The notes: generated from the sequence alone by a model not told the origin. A stretch of DNA of 64,000 nt from Bacteroidota bacterium (GCA_017860275.1 JAFNAQ010000009.1:116826-180825), one strand, 5' to 3'; counted from the stretch's first letter, positions 53,988 to 63,949 are shown. A program made the numbers and translations.

Positions 53988-55613
53988 TTATTGAATAATC
54001 AATTTTTCTGTCCGTTGAATTTTATCTCCAATAACTTTAACAAAGTAAATTCCTGAAGAGTATTTACTTAAATCTATTTTCGTTTCAATTGTTCCATTTG
54101 AAGGAATTGCATTGATAGTTTCTATAACTTTTCCTTGTTCGTCAACAACTAATACTTTTGCATCTCCATTAACTCCACTTACCTTAACTGTTGTTTGGTT
54201 TGTTGCTGGATTTGGATATAATGATAAAGAAGCACCTGATTCAACATCGTCTAAACCAACCAAAGTTGCTCTTATCATAGTATCAAATGTTGTAGCACAT
54301 CCATTAAACTTTGAAGTTAATTGAACTCTATAATTTCCTTCTTGGCTATATTGATGAGATGGACTTATATTTTCTACAATTGGATTAGTTTGGCTATTAT
54401 ACATTAAGATTTCACTACCATCTCCAAAATCCCAGAAATACTCAATTAATGCAGTTGTATCTTGTACTGGAAAATAAGTATCATTATAGAACTGAACTAT
54501 ATTTGATTGTCCCGATTGTTTGTAAAATCTTGCTTTTGGTTTTGAATTATAAGCTTTCACTTTTATGTATGAAACATATGCAGGAATTGATAAGCCTGTT
54601 GGTACTTGTGTTGTCAATCTAACAAAATAGTTCTCCCCATTAGTTGTTAATGTACTTTGCTTTACTAAAAATGAATTCTTTGCTGGAACAGATCCATTTA
54701 CTGCACTTATTGCAAGAGGAGTACCGTTTGCAATTGTACTTAATTGCGAAAGAGGCAAATCATTTGGATTAGCAAACCATTCGTATTTAGCAAATCCTGG
54801 AGGAGCAATTAATTTTGCTATTGTATCTACTTTATAACATGAGTTAACTTGAATTGCAGATGCTCCAACTTTTCCAACAAAGTATCCGTATGACCAGTGT
54901 CCTGTTGGAGAACATCCTGCAACAAGAACTTTCATTCTAATCCTCTTTGACCTGAAGTTAGCTAAGTCATATGAGATTTGTTTCCAGTTTTGCCATATTC
55001 CATCAGAACTTCCAACAGTAAATTCGCTCCAACCATCTGGTTTTGGGAGTTGTCCCTTTACATCATAATATGTTGATGGATCTAATCGTGCAATTTCATT
55101 ATCGTTTTCATCTAATTCAAAAATCTCTAATTGAAAGAATGGATTTTGATATCCTGTATGACCTGGTGCTTCTAGAACCATTGAATAGTTAAACGTAACT
55201 AAAGAATTTTTATCAGAAACCAACATATCATAAGATAACATATTTGTATTAGCACCATACTTTTGAACGTTAATTTTTACAGAACGGTTAAATCCAAAAT
55301 ATGTAGGTATCTTAATTAATTTTGTTGCCCCAACATTATAATCATATTCTGTATAATTTTTGTTTATAACAAAGCATGTGTCACTTTGCCATGTACATTC
55401 TGCTGGATTTGTAAAAAGATTCCATCCACTATATTTAATAACAGTAGCGTCACTATTATTTTTTGTTTGATAACCCTTCCAATAAGTAAAATCACTCATC
55501 GAAAAATCAAAATTAGTTCCATCTCCAATTTGAGAGAACGATTGATTAAAACTTCCAAATATCATTAAAACTGTAATGATAAATGTACAAAAACTTGTAG
55601 TTAACTTTTTCAT
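53988..55613 (-). CDS. PKD-domain T9SS cargo protein, paralogue 2
   Basis: A 541-residue protein from the ATG at 55613 (MKKLTTSFCTFIITVLMIFG), signal peptide ending SFSQ. Same layout as its two neighbours: IGDGTNFDFSMSDFTYWKGY start, VNSCYKVDTIAKLIAPPGFA middle, PKD domain (ALIEYFWDFGDGSEIL) and sorting domain (SLSLYPNPATNQTTVKV to TEKLIIQ). A TATATTTG element at 55669-55662 is its likely promoter; an in-frame TTG within it is not the start. Strong similarity to 52186 and 55738 indicates recent duplication. Confidence 0.87.
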   Translation of the reverse strand: MKKLTTSFCTFIITVLMIFGSFNQSFSQIGDGTNFDFSMSDFTYWKGYQTKNNSDATVIKYSGWNLFTNPAECTWQSDTCFVINKNYTEYDYNVGATKLIKIPTYFGFNRSVKINVQKYGANTNMLSYDMLVSDKNSLVTFNYSMVLEAPGHTGYQNPFFQLEIFELDENDNEIARLDPSTYYDVKGQLPKPDGWSEFTVGSSDGIWQNWKQISYDLANFRSKRIRMKVLVAGCSPTGHWSYGYFVGKVGASAIQVNSCYKVDTIAKLIAPPGFAKYEWFANPNDLPLSQLSTIANGTPLAISAVNGSVPAKNSFLVKQSTLTTNGENYFVRLTTQVPTGLSIPAYVSYIKVKAYNSKPKARFYKQSGQSNIVQFYNDTYFPVQDTTALIEYFWDFGDGSEILMYNSQTNPIVENISPSHQYSQEGNYRVQLTSKFNGCATTFDTMIRATLVGLDDVESGASLSLYPNPATNQTTVKVSGVNGDAKVLVVDEQGKVIETINAIPSNGTIETKIDLSKYSSGIYFVKVIGDKIQRTEKLIIQ

Positions 55614-55661
55614 TTGAATATTGAATTTAATATATAATTGTCGACTTAATATATAATGTTG

Positions 55662-55669
55662 CAAATATA
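55662..55669 (-). promoter_or_regulatory. -7 element of PKD paralogue 2
   Basis: TATATTTG followed by C on the minus strand, 48 bases before the ATG. Confidence 0.6.
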
Positions 55670-55737
55670 CAAATTAATTCAACAATACAAATCTTTATAA
55701 AGTAAGTGAGTAAGAAAAAAAATAACATTAATTATTG

Positions 55738-57381
55738 CTACTCAATAATTAATTTTTCAACCTTATTTATATCTGCTCCAATAATTTTTATATAGTAAAC
55801 ACCCGAAATATAACTTGAACAATCAATTATCGCCTCAATCTTACTATCCGATGTATATAAGTCGATTGTCTTTATTATTCTTCCTTGTTCATCAATTACA
55901 GATACTTGTAATTTCCCATTTACTCCTTCAATTTTTAGATTTGCTTGTTTTGTTGCGGGATTTGGATATAATGAAAATGAAGGTTCTGAGTAAATTTCAT
56001 TTAACCCAATAAACGTTGCATGTATTATAGTATCATATGTAGTTGCGCAGCCGTTATACTTCGCAGTTAGTTGTACTCTATAAGTCCCTTGCTCTGAATA
56101 TTGATGAGATGGACTTATGTTTTCAACTATTGGATAAGTTTGGCTATTATACATTAAGATTTCACTCCCATCTCCAAAATCCCAAAAATACTCTATTAAA
56201 GCTGATGTATCTTGAATTGGGAATTCTGTGTCATTGTAGAAGGTAACCAAATTAGAATCACCTGACTGTTTATAAAATCGTGCTTTTGGTTTAGAGTTAA
56301 AAGCCTTTACCTTAATATATGATACAGAACCAGGAGTAGATGTACTGGTCTGGGTTGTTAATCTAACAAAATAATTGTCTCCGTAATTTGCATGTGTGCT
56401 ATATTTAATTAAAAATGAATTCTTTGCTGGGACTGAGCCAATAACATGACTTTCCATAATTGGTATCCCTGTTGCTATAGAACTTAGTTGTGATTCTGGT
56501 AAATCATTTGGGTTTGCAAACCATTCATATTTTGCGAAACCAGAAGGAGCAATAAGCTTAGCTACTGTGTCAGCATTGTAACATGAATTAACTTGACATT
56601 TTGAATATCCTACTTTTCCTACAAAATATCCATAAGACCAGTGACCTGTTGGAGAGCATCCTGCAACTAGCACTTTCATTCTTATCCTTTTTGTTCTAAA
56701 ATTTGCAAGGTTAAATGAAATTTGCTTCCAATTCTGCCATATTCCATCAGCTCCACTTATGGTAAATGTACTCCAACCATCTGGAGCGGGAAGTTGACCT
56801 ATTACTTCGTAATATGTTGTTGGATCAAGCCTAGCTATTTCATTATCATTTTCATCTAATTCAAAAATCTCAAGTTGAAAAAATGGATTTTGATATCCTG
56901 AATGACCTGGGGCTTCAAGAACCATTGAAAAATTAAATGTAACTAAAGAGTTTTTTTCAGCCACTAACATATCATAAGATAACATGTTCGTGTTTGCTCC
57001 TGGTTTTTTAACATTAATAGTTGTGGATCTATTAAACCCAAAATAAGTAGGAATTTTAATTAATTTAGTCGCTCCCACATTAAGATCGAACTCAGAATAA
57101 TTCTTATTTATGATGAAACAAGTATCACCAGGTGCTGGAGCTGGCAATGAACCACTCCATGTGCATTCTGAAGGATTAGTATATACAACCCAATTGATAA
57201 ATGTCACATTGGTTGCTGTACTTGTGTTTTTGGATTGATAGCCTTTCCAATAAGTGTAATCACCCATAGAAAAATCAAAATTTGTGCCATCACCTATTTG
57301 CGCAAACAAATCTAAACCACCTCCAAAAGATATAGCTGTGGTTATCATAGTAGACAAAAAATATTTAATTAACTTTTTCAT
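55738..57381 (-). CDS. PKD-domain T9SS cargo protein, paralogue 3
   Basis: A 547-residue secreted protein, first of the three in transcription order. Signal peptide ending DLFAQ, then IGDGTNFDFSMGDYTYWKGY, VNSCYNADTVAKLIAPSGFA, PKD domain (ALIEYFWDFGDGSEILMYN) and sorting domain (SFSLYPNPATKQANLKIEGV to VEKLIIE). The N-terminal domain is more like paralogue 2 around the ADGIWQNWKQI segment and more like paralogue 1 around the ESHVIGSVPAKNSF segment, so parts may have been exchanged by gene conversion. Its promoter is at 57409-57416. Confidence 0.87.
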   Translation of the reverse strand: MKKLIKYFLSTMITTAISFGGGLDLFAQIGDGTNFDFSMGDYTYWKGYQSKNTSTATNVTFINWVVYTNPSECTWSGSLPAPAPGDTCFIINKNYSEFDLNVGATKLIKIPTYFGFNRSTTINVKKPGANTNMLSYDMLVAEKNSLVTFNFSMVLEAPGHSGYQNPFFQLEIFELDENDNEIARLDPTTYYEVIGQLPAPDGWSTFTISGADGIWQNWKQISFNLANFRTKRIRMKVLVAGCSPTGHWSYGYFVGKVGYSKCQVNSCYNADTVAKLIAPSGFAKYEWFANPNDLPESQLSSIATGIPIMESHVIGSVPAKNSFLIKYSTHANYGDNYFVRLTTQTSTSTPGSVSYIKVKAFNSKPKARFYKQSGDSNLVTFYNDTEFPIQDTSALIEYFWDFGDGSEILMYNSQTYPIVENISPSHQYSEQGTYRVQLTAKYNGCATTYDTIIHATFIGLNEIYSEPSFSLYPNPATKQANLKIEGVNGKLQVSVIDEQGRIIKTIDLYTSDSKIEAIIDCSSYISGVYYIKIIGADINKVEKLIIE

Positions 57382-57408
57382 GACAGTGTTTGTTTTGCAT
57401 TAGTATGA

Positions 57409-57416
57409 CAAATATA
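57409..57416 (-). promoter_or_regulatory. -7 element of PKD paralogue 3
   Basis: TATATTTG on the minus strand, 27 bases before the ATG. Confidence 0.6.
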
Positions 57417-57490
57417 CGATATTTATAAAAAAAATGCAAGTATTTTTTACATACAAAAATCATTAAATCAATAATTATTTAAATAATTAC

Positions 57491-57498
57491 TATCTTTG
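57491..57498 (+). promoter_or_regulatory. -7 element of ispE
   Basis: TATCTTTG followed by CG lies only 5 bases before the ATG at 57504, so the transcript should start at or near the A of the ATG. The upstream DNA has no clear TTTG. Confidence 0.55.
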
Positions 57499-57503
57499 CG
57501 ACT

Positions 57504-58334
57504 ATGATTTACTTCCCTATATGCAAAATAAATATTGGATTGAATATTATTGAAAAACGTAATGACGGATTTCATAATATTGAATCTGTATTTTATCCTA
57601 TTGAATTTAAAGACGCTTTAGAGATTAGACCAAAGATTGAAGGTGTCACAGAATTGACTGTTACTGGATTACCTATAGAAACGAAATCTACTGATGATAA
57701 CCTATGTATCAAAGCATTTAAACTCTTAAAAAATGATTTCCCAAATATTTCGGAAGTAGAGATACATCTCAATAAGATTATTCCTATGGGTGCTGGTCTG
57801 GGAGGAGGAAGTTCTAATGCTACTTGTACTCTCAAATTACTAAACTATCTCTTTTCTCTAAATCTCAATTCAGAAGAACTAGAAAATTATGCAAGAAGAA
57901 TTGGATCAGATTGTGCTTTCTTTGTCAAAGGAGAACCTACTTATGCTTATGGAAAAGGGGATGAATTCAAACCAATAAATCTTTCTCTAAAAGGCAAAAC
58001 TATTATTCTTATAAAACCTGATATTCATATTAGTACAGCTGAAGCATATTCAAATGTAGAAGCTCAAAAGCCCTTTTATGATTTATATGATTTTATTTCT
58101 AATGAACCACTAGATAACTGGAAAGATTTTATAAAAAATGATTTCGAAGTTTCCTTATCTAAAAAGTATGATATCTTTGAAAAAATAAAGAAGGAATTGT
58201 ATAATATGGGGGCAATATACTCTTCTTTAAGTGGAAGCGGAGCAACTGTATATGGAATTTTTGAAAATCAACTAAGTTGTAATGAAATAAACCAATTGGT
58301 TTATCCGTTTGTAAAGCAAATTACTTTAAAATAA
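57504..58334 (+). CDS. ispE: 4-diphosphocytidyl-2-C-methyl-D-erythritol kinase
   Basis: Fourth MEP-pathway enzyme, a GHMP kinase. The 276-residue protein begins with the substrate-site segment CKINIGLNIIEKRNDGFHNI, has the ATP loop PMGAGLGGGSSNATCTLKLL (about residues 93-112), IGSDCAFFVKGEPTYAYGKG, and the C-terminal SSLSGSGATVYGIF. Because the conserved N-terminal motif begins at residue 7, the ATG at 57504 must be the real start. The pepD gene follows after 30 bases. Confidence 0.96.
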   Translation: MIYFPICKINIGLNIIEKRNDGFHNIESVFYPIEFKDALEIRPKIEGVTELTVTGLPIETKSTDDNLCIKAFKLLKNDFPNISEVEIHLNKIIPMGAGLGGGSSNATCTLKLLNYLFSLNLNSEELENYARRIGSDCAFFVKGEPTYAYGKGDEFKPINLSLKGKTIILIKPDIHISTAEAYSNVEAQKPFYDLYDFISNEPLDNWKDFIKNDFEVSLSKKYDIFEKIKKELYNMGAIYSSLSGSGATVYGIFENQLSCNEINQLVYPFVKQITLK

Positions 58335-58364
58335 TAACATTTAGAAATTAAATTTATACTGATT

Positions 58365-59819
58365 ATGAGTGAATTAATTAATTTAGAACCAAAAGGTTTA
58401 TGGAATCACTTCGATAAAATATGTGCTATTCCTCATCCTTCAAAAAAAGAAGCGAAAATTGTAGAGTCAATGGTAGAATTTGCAAAAGCAAACAATTTGG
58501 AACATATTGTTGACGAAATTGGCAATGTAATTATTCGCAAGCCTGCCTCAGAAGGTATGGAAAATCGCAAAGGTGTAATTCTTCAAGCCCACTTAGATAT
58601 GGTTCCTCAAAAGAATGCTGATACAAAACATGATTTTGAGAAAGATCCAATCTTACCTTACATTGATGAAAAATGGGTTAGAGCAAAGGGTACTACTCTT
58701 GGTGCTGATAACGGAATTGGAGTTGCTGCTGCTCTTGCAGTACTTGAAGACAAAACCCTTGTTCATGGTCCTATTGAAGCTCTTCTAACTATTGATGAAG
58801 AAACTGGAATGACAGGGGCTTTTGGTTTAAAGCCTAACTGTTTGAAAGGCGAAATACTTATGAATCTTGACTCTGAAACAGAAGGAGAATTATATGTTGG
58901 ATGTGCTGGTGGTATTGATGCTACTATTACTTTCGAATCAAAATTAGAACCAACTCCTTTAGAAATGTCTGGATTTGCATTAAATGTAACTGGACTAAGG
59001 GGAGGTCATAGCGGAATGGATATCATTACTGGTATTGGTAATGCAAATAAAATCTTATTCAGAATATTTAAAGCTCTAGAAAAACAAGGATTAAGAATAT
59101 CTTCAATCAATGGTGGCAGCTTAAGAAATGCAATCCCTCGTGAGGCATTCTCAATAGTTACTTTACCTACTGCAAATATTGCTGATGCTAAAAAAATTAT
59201 TGAATGTGTTTATGCTGATGCTAAAAATGAATTGTCTTTAGTTGATCCAAATTTAAATGTTTCCTTTGAGGCTACATCTATACCTGCAAATGTAATAGAT
59301 TTAGATACTCAAACAAAATTAATCCGTTCTGTTTACGCATGTCCTAATGGAGTTATGAGAATGAGTGATAGCATGGAAAATCTTACTGAAACATCTACCA
59401 ATCTTGCTATTATAAAGAGTAATGGTAATAATATTCAAATAAATTGTTTATTGAGAAGCTCAGTTGACAGCGCAAAGATGGATTTAGCTGAAATGATGGC
59501 TTCTGTTTTTGAACTTGCTGGTGCAAAATGCGCATTTGATGGTGCATACCCTGGATGGAAACCAAATATGGAATCCCCAATACTTAAAATAATGCAAGAA
59601 ACATACAACAAGATGTATGGTAAGACTCCTGAAATAATGGCTATCCACGCTGGTTTAGAATGTGGCTTACTTGGAGGAGTGTATCCAAATTGGGATATGA
59701 TTTCGTTTGGACCAACCATTATGAATCCACACTCACCAAACGAAAGAGTAAATATTCCTTCGGTAAAAATGTTCTGGGATTATTTAGTTGAAACATTAAA
59801 AAATGTTCCTCAAAAGTAA
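58365..59819 (+). CDS. pepD: Aminoacyl-histidine dipeptidase (peptidase D, M20 family)
   Basis: A 484-residue cytosolic zinc dipeptidase that cleaves X-His and other dipeptides. The metal sites are LQAHLDMVPQKN (His), TLGADNGIGVAAALAVLED (Asp), LTIDEETGMTGAFGL (catalytic and ligand glutamates), MNLDSETEGELYVG and, near the C-terminus, AIHAGLECGLL (His). The dimerisation/lid domain has LRGGHSGMDI. Length and order match PepD. It is in the same strand as ispE and the following metalloprotease-like gene. Confidence 0.95.
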   Translation: MSELINLEPKGLWNHFDKICAIPHPSKKEAKIVESMVEFAKANNLEHIVDEIGNVIIRKPASEGMENRKGVILQAHLDMVPQKNADTKHDFEKDPILPYIDEKWVRAKGTTLGADNGIGVAAALAVLEDKTLVHGPIEALLTIDEETGMTGAFGLKPNCLKGEILMNLDSETEGELYVGCAGGIDATITFESKLEPTPLEMSGFALNVTGLRGGHSGMDIITGIGNANKILFRIFKALEKQGLRISSINGGSLRNAIPREAFSIVTLPTANIADAKKIIECVYADAKNELSLVDPNLNVSFEATSIPANVIDLDTQTKLIRSVYACPNGVMRMSDSMENLTETSTNLAIIKSNGNNIQINCLLRSSVDSAKMDLAEMMASVFELAGAKCAFDGAYPGWKPNMESPILKIMQETYNKMYGKTPEIMAIHAGLECGLLGGVYPNWDMISFGPTIMNPHSPNERVNIPSVKMFWDYLVETLKNVPQK

Positions 59820-59829
59820 ATCATAATTA

Positions 59830-62682
59830 ATGAACAAATTCAAAAAAATAAAAATAAAATTTAGGGCGAGTCTTTCTCGCCCTTTCATTATTATTTTGTT
59901 TTTGATTTTACTAATTTCTAATCAAAAAGTATATTCGCAATATTACTCAACTGGGGTTGAAAATGGTTTTTTTGGTTGGAGACAAATTAAAACTGACAAG
60001 TTTAATATTATTTACCCTGATTTTTACGAAAAAAAAGCACAGGTTTTTGCATCTATTCTAGATACATTACAACCAATAATTGGAAAATCCCTAAAAACTA
60101 CTGCTCCTAATATTCCTTTTATTCTTCATGTCAATTCTTCTTATTCTAACGGATTAGTAGTATGGGCACCTAAAAGAGTTGAGTTATGGATGTCTCCATC
60201 TCCAAGTTCTACTATAGCATATCCTTGGGATTTACACTTAGCAATTCATGAATGGAGGCATGCAGCTCAGATTCAAGCATTACATAAAGGACCTGCTAAA
60301 ACATTAATTAATGTATTTGGAGAACATATTGTTGGAGCATTAATTGGTTTATATATCCCAAATTGGTTTATGGAAGGAGATGCGGTTGTTGCAGAAACAT
60401 CATTAAGCCCTTCAGGTAGAGGGAAAACCCCTGATTTCAACATGTATTTAAAAGCTCAAGTATTAGATAAAGGGGCTTACAATTTCGACAAAGCAAAGCA
60501 AGGCTCTATGAAAGATTTCGTGCCTAATAGCTATATATTTGGATATCATATGGTAAGTTATGCACGTCAAAAATGGGGAGCAGACTTATGGGGAGATATG
60601 CTTGAAAACGTTGGACAAAATTTTTGGAAATTTGAATTCTGGGGCAAAAGTGAAAGAAGAGGATTAAGTATAAATCAGGAAAACCTATACGAAGAGATGA
60701 TTAACAATTTATCTTCTAAATGGAAAGTCGAAGACATGGTTTATTATAACTCAAAAAAAGGGATAAAATACAAGATCCTAAGCCCTGAAAAAAAACACTA
60801 CTCAAATTATCTATCTCCAAAACAAGTAAATGATTCTACTATTATTGCTCTTAAGGTTTCTAATTTTGAAACTCCAAAATTAGTAAAGCTTTCATCAAAC
60901 AAAGAAAATGAAATTTATTCTCCTGGGAGAATAATGAATAACTATTACGACTCTAGAAAGGGTTATTTATTATGGTCAGAATATAAATCTCATTTTCGTT
61001 GGGATCATGAAAATTATTCAGACATTATTGAATACAATATTGATAGTAGTGTATATAAGAGGATAACTCTAAAAAAAAAGCTCTATCATCCATCTTATAA
61101 TCCAAAAGATTTCAATATTATCGCTGCAATAGAAGATGATAGTCTAAATAATCAGAATATTATTTTAATGAATAGGTTATCATCAGAAATAACTAGATTA
61201 AATAATATTGAAGACAAGGCATACTCATTCCCTACTTGGGACGATGATGGAGAAAATATCTATGCCATTGAGACCGATGAAAATGGAAAATCGATTATTT
61301 GCATAAATATTAAAAGTAGAAATATTAAAACTATATTAAATTCAGATTATAGAAATATTCAACAATTAGAATTTTATAAGAATAGGTTATATTATATTGG
61401 AAGCTACGAAAATAAATACCAAATATTTAGTTTAGACCCAAACAATTTTGACAAGGAAGTAATTCAACATAGCCAATCTAGATTTGGGACTTTAGATTTT
61501 TCAATCAACAACGATTCAATTATTATATGTGATTATACTTCTGATGGAACTAATATTGTACTTCAACCATTAACAGAGATCAAAAAACTTTCAACTGATG
61601 ATAATTTCCCTAACTTACCCCTTTCTGATACTATTACTAAACAAGAAAATTTCTTTTTATATAAGAAAAACATTAAAGACACAATTTGGGAATCTAAGGA
61701 CTATTTAAAGTCATCACATTTATTCAATTTTCATAGCTGGGCTCCAATGTATTTTAGTATTGCTTCTAGGGACATGGGACTAGGTATATCTACATATTCA
61801 CAGAATGTTTTAGGAACGTCAACATTTGAGGGTGGATATAAATATTTATTAGATGAAAAAAGAGATGAATTCTTTATTAGTTACACTTTTAAAGGATGGT
61901 ATCCAATAATTAACACTAGTTTTAGATATGGAGCAAGAAATATAATTTTTGATACAGTCAGAAATTATGATTATTACTCAAGCTGGGATGAGTATACAAC
62001 AAAAATTTCTATATCATTACCTTATAAGTGGACTTTTAACGATTGGAATAACTATATTGAATTTGATTATAAATATAGCTTCAGAAGTATTACCCCAGGC
62101 TATAATTTTTCTCAAGCTCTGACTTTATTCCACACATCTGGATTAGGTTTTTATTGGTCGATTAATAAATCTATGGCAAATAATGATATTAATCCTAAAT
62201 GGGGTCAAATGATTATGATAAATGCTCAAAGAGCCCTAACATCAGACAACGGTCATATAGGATCTGTATATTCAAAAACATTTACTCCTGGAATTATGCG
62301 TAACCATAGTATTGAAATTGATTTAACCTTACAAAAAAATACTCCTAGTATATATTATTTCCCTAATGAAGTTCCATTTCCGAGGGGTGTTTATGGAGAG
62401 TATCCAACAATATATTATGGAGCAAAATTTAATTATCATCTACCAATTGCATATCCTGATTTTGCTTTCGGAGCGTTAGTATATATAAAGAGAATTACTG
62501 GATGTGGATTTTATGACTTTGGGATGTTTGATAATAAATTTTTATCAAGCATAGGTATTGATTTACAAACTGACTTTCATATTATTCGAATTGAGCAGCC
62601 ATTAAACATTGGTTTTAGAATTGGATATTTACCACAAATAAAAGATTCCTTTTTAAATATTTTGTTTTCAATAAATATCTAA
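59830..62682 (+). CDS. Outer-membrane protein with an M1-like HExxH metalloprotease domain and a beta-barrel
   Basis: A 950-residue exported protein (signal peptide ending KVYSQ). Residues about 45-260 look like a peptidase MA-like gluzincin domain: LAIHEWRHAAQIQAL provides HExxH (about residue 140) and WFMEGDAVVAETSL, about 40 residues later, the glutamate that binds the metal. Residues 300-620 have propeller-like WD40/PD40 repeats (FPTWDDDGENIYAIETDENG). The final 300 residues are alternating amphipathic strands ending in a barrel-like C-terminus. This layout suggests a surface-held protease; substrate unknown. Its stop overlaps that of the next gene on the opposite strand by 4 bases. Confidence 0.72.
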   Translation: MNKFKKIKIKFRASLSRPFIIILFLILLISNQKVYSQYYSTGVENGFFGWRQIKTDKFNIIYPDFYEKKAQVFASILDTLQPIIGKSLKTTAPNIPFILHVNSSYSNGLVVWAPKRVELWMSPSPSSTIAYPWDLHLAIHEWRHAAQIQALHKGPAKTLINVFGEHIVGALIGLYIPNWFMEGDAVVAETSLSPSGRGKTPDFNMYLKAQVLDKGAYNFDKAKQGSMKDFVPNSYIFGYHMVSYARQKWGADLWGDMLENVGQNFWKFEFWGKSERRGLSINQENLYEEMINNLSSKWKVEDMVYYNSKKGIKYKILSPEKKHYSNYLSPKQVNDSTIIALKVSNFETPKLVKLSSNKENEIYSPGRIMNNYYDSRKGYLLWSEYKSHFRWDHENYSDIIEYNIDSSVYKRITLKKKLYHPSYNPKDFNIIAAIEDDSLNNQNIILMNRLSSEITRLNNIEDKAYSFPTWDDDGENIYAIETDENGKSIICINIKSRNIKTILNSDYRNIQQLEFYKNRLYYIGSYENKYQIFSLDPNNFDKEVIQHSQSRFGTLDFSINNDSIIICDYTSDGTNIVLQPLTEIKKLSTDDNFPNLPLSDTITKQENFFLYKKNIKDTIWESKDYLKSSHLFNFHSWAPMYFSIASRDMGLGISTYSQNVLGTSTFEGGYKYLLDEKRDEFFISYTFKGWYPIINTSFRYGARNIIFDTVRNYDYYSSWDEYTTKISISLPYKWTFNDWNNYIEFDYKYSFRSITPGYNFSQALTLFHTSGLGFYWSINKSMANNDINPKWGQMIMINAQRALTSDNGHIGSVYSKTFTPGIMRNHSIEIDLTLQKNTPSIYYFPNEVPFPRGVYGEYPTIYYGAKFNYHLPIAYPDFAFGALVYIKRITGCGFYDFGMFDNKFLSSIGIDLQTDFHIIRIEQPLNIGFRIGYLPQIKDSFLNILFSINI

Positions 62683-63878
62683 TCCTTCTCTTCTTCCCCT
62701 TCTTTACTATTTATCTTAAGCTTCCCAACTTTTTTATCATATAAATCAATAATATTCGTAGCTATTCTTGGTGCAGAATGAGCCGTATTACTTAATGCAA
62801 TAACAAGTAGCTTTGTATCTGGTCTATATACATAAGCACTTCTATATCCATTCCATCTTCCATTATGATATATAAAATCCCTACCATCTATATTTTTCCA
62901 TCTAATCCCTAATCCATAAGCTCTAACAGAATTAGGTTTTGATTTATTGAAAGTCAACATTAAATTAATATTAGTATCATTAAGAATCCTTCCTAAGGAA
63001 AGACTTCTATACCAATTCAACAAATCTCTTGTTGTAGAGTATATGCCCTTATCGCCTACAACATCATCTAATATGGAATGTTCCCATAAACTAGATCTTT
63101 GAGAATTTCCTCTAGAACCTATTGTCACTCTTGATTTATTTATTCCATTAAGTTTATCTACAACGAAAGTATTATTCATTTCTGAAGGTTTAAAAAGCTT
63201 AGCTGATAAAAAATCAGAATACTTTTGACCACTTACTTTTTCAATAATAAGAGCAAGTACAACATAACCAGTGTTTGAATATAAAAAATTTGACCCTGGA
63301 GTAAAATTTAATGGAGGATAGTAACAATTCAATAAATTAATAACATCCATATTTGATAAGCCCTTTTCTCTATTTGAAACATTATCGGATAAATATTCAT
63401 ATTTAGGTAAACCTGACCTATGTTGAAGTAATTGCAATATTGTGATATTAGGATATTTAAATGAAGGAATATATTTAGTTACCTTATCATCAAGTTTTAA
63501 CTTCCCTTCTTGCTTCAAAAGCAAAATAGCAGAAGCTGTAAACATCTTGGTTATGGAAGCAATTTGGAATAAAGAGCTATCAGTTAATTCATCCTTTAGT
63601 TGAATATTTGAATAACCTTTATTATATTCATAGACTATATAGCCATTTAATGCAACAAGAACAGAACCATTGAAATTATATTTTTTTATAATTGATGAAA
63701 ATAAATCATCATATATTTTCATTTTTTTTACACTGATAGTTCCATTTGGATAATATTTAGATAATGGAGCAAAAGTCTTATTCTCATTAATATCATTTTT
63801 ACTTTTACCATTATCACATGATAAAAATAGAAACGATATTATCAGTAAAATAATAAAACAATAAGTATTTATTCTCAT
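62679..63878 (-). CDS. Serine hydrolase of the beta-lactamase class C / penicillin-binding-protein family
   Basis: A 399-residue lipoprotein (lipobox FLFLSC, about residues 16-21). The SxxK motif is SITK in FQIASITKMFTAS and the YxN motif is in LYSNTGYVVLALI. HNGRWNGYRSAYVYRP supplies the third (H/K-x-G) motif. These are the catalytic motifs of the AmpC/EstB/DD-peptidase family. In Bacteroidota such lipoproteins are often D-aminopeptidases or esterases; true beta-lactam hydrolysis is not indicated. It converges with and touches the preceding gene, with no terminator between them. Confidence 0.87.
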   Translation of the reverse strand: MRINTYCFIILLIISFLFLSCDNGKSKNDINENKTFAPLSKYYPNGTISVKKMKIYDDLFSSIIKKYNFNGSVLVALNGYIVYEYNKGYSNIQLKDELTDSSLFQIASITKMFTASAILLLKQEGKLKLDDKVTKYIPSFKYPNITILQLLQHRSGLPKYEYLSDNVSNREKGLSNMDVINLLNCYYPPLNFTPGSNFLYSNTGYVVLALIIEKVSGQKYSDFLSAKLFKPSEMNNTFVVDKLNGINKSRVTIGSRGNSQRSSLWEHSILDDVVGDKGIYSTTRDLLNWYRSLSLGRILNDTNINLMLTFNKSKPNSVRAYGLGIRWKNIDGRDFIYHNGRWNGYRSAYVYRPDTKLLVIALSNTAHSAPRIATNIIDLYDKKVGKLKINSKEGEEEKD

Positions 63879-63908
63879 TAATTAATATTCATTATCTTTA
63901 TATTAAAC

Positions 63909-63943
63909 AAAAAAGCCCTGACACAATAAGTATCAGGGCTTAC
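63909..63943 (-). terminator. Terminator of the rRNA operon
   Basis: On the minus strand agccctga pairs with tcagggct (63940-63933 with 63921-63914), followed by TTTTTTG. It lies directly downstream of the 5S gene. Confidence 0.85.
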
Positions 63944-63949
63944 AAAGTC

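Noticed and set aside
62679..63878. Antibiotic-resistance beta-lactamase
   Set aside because: The motifs are those of the broad class C/serine hydrolase family, and the lipoprotein form in Bacteroidota is usually an esterase or peptidase. Nothing specific to a true beta-lactamase is seen.
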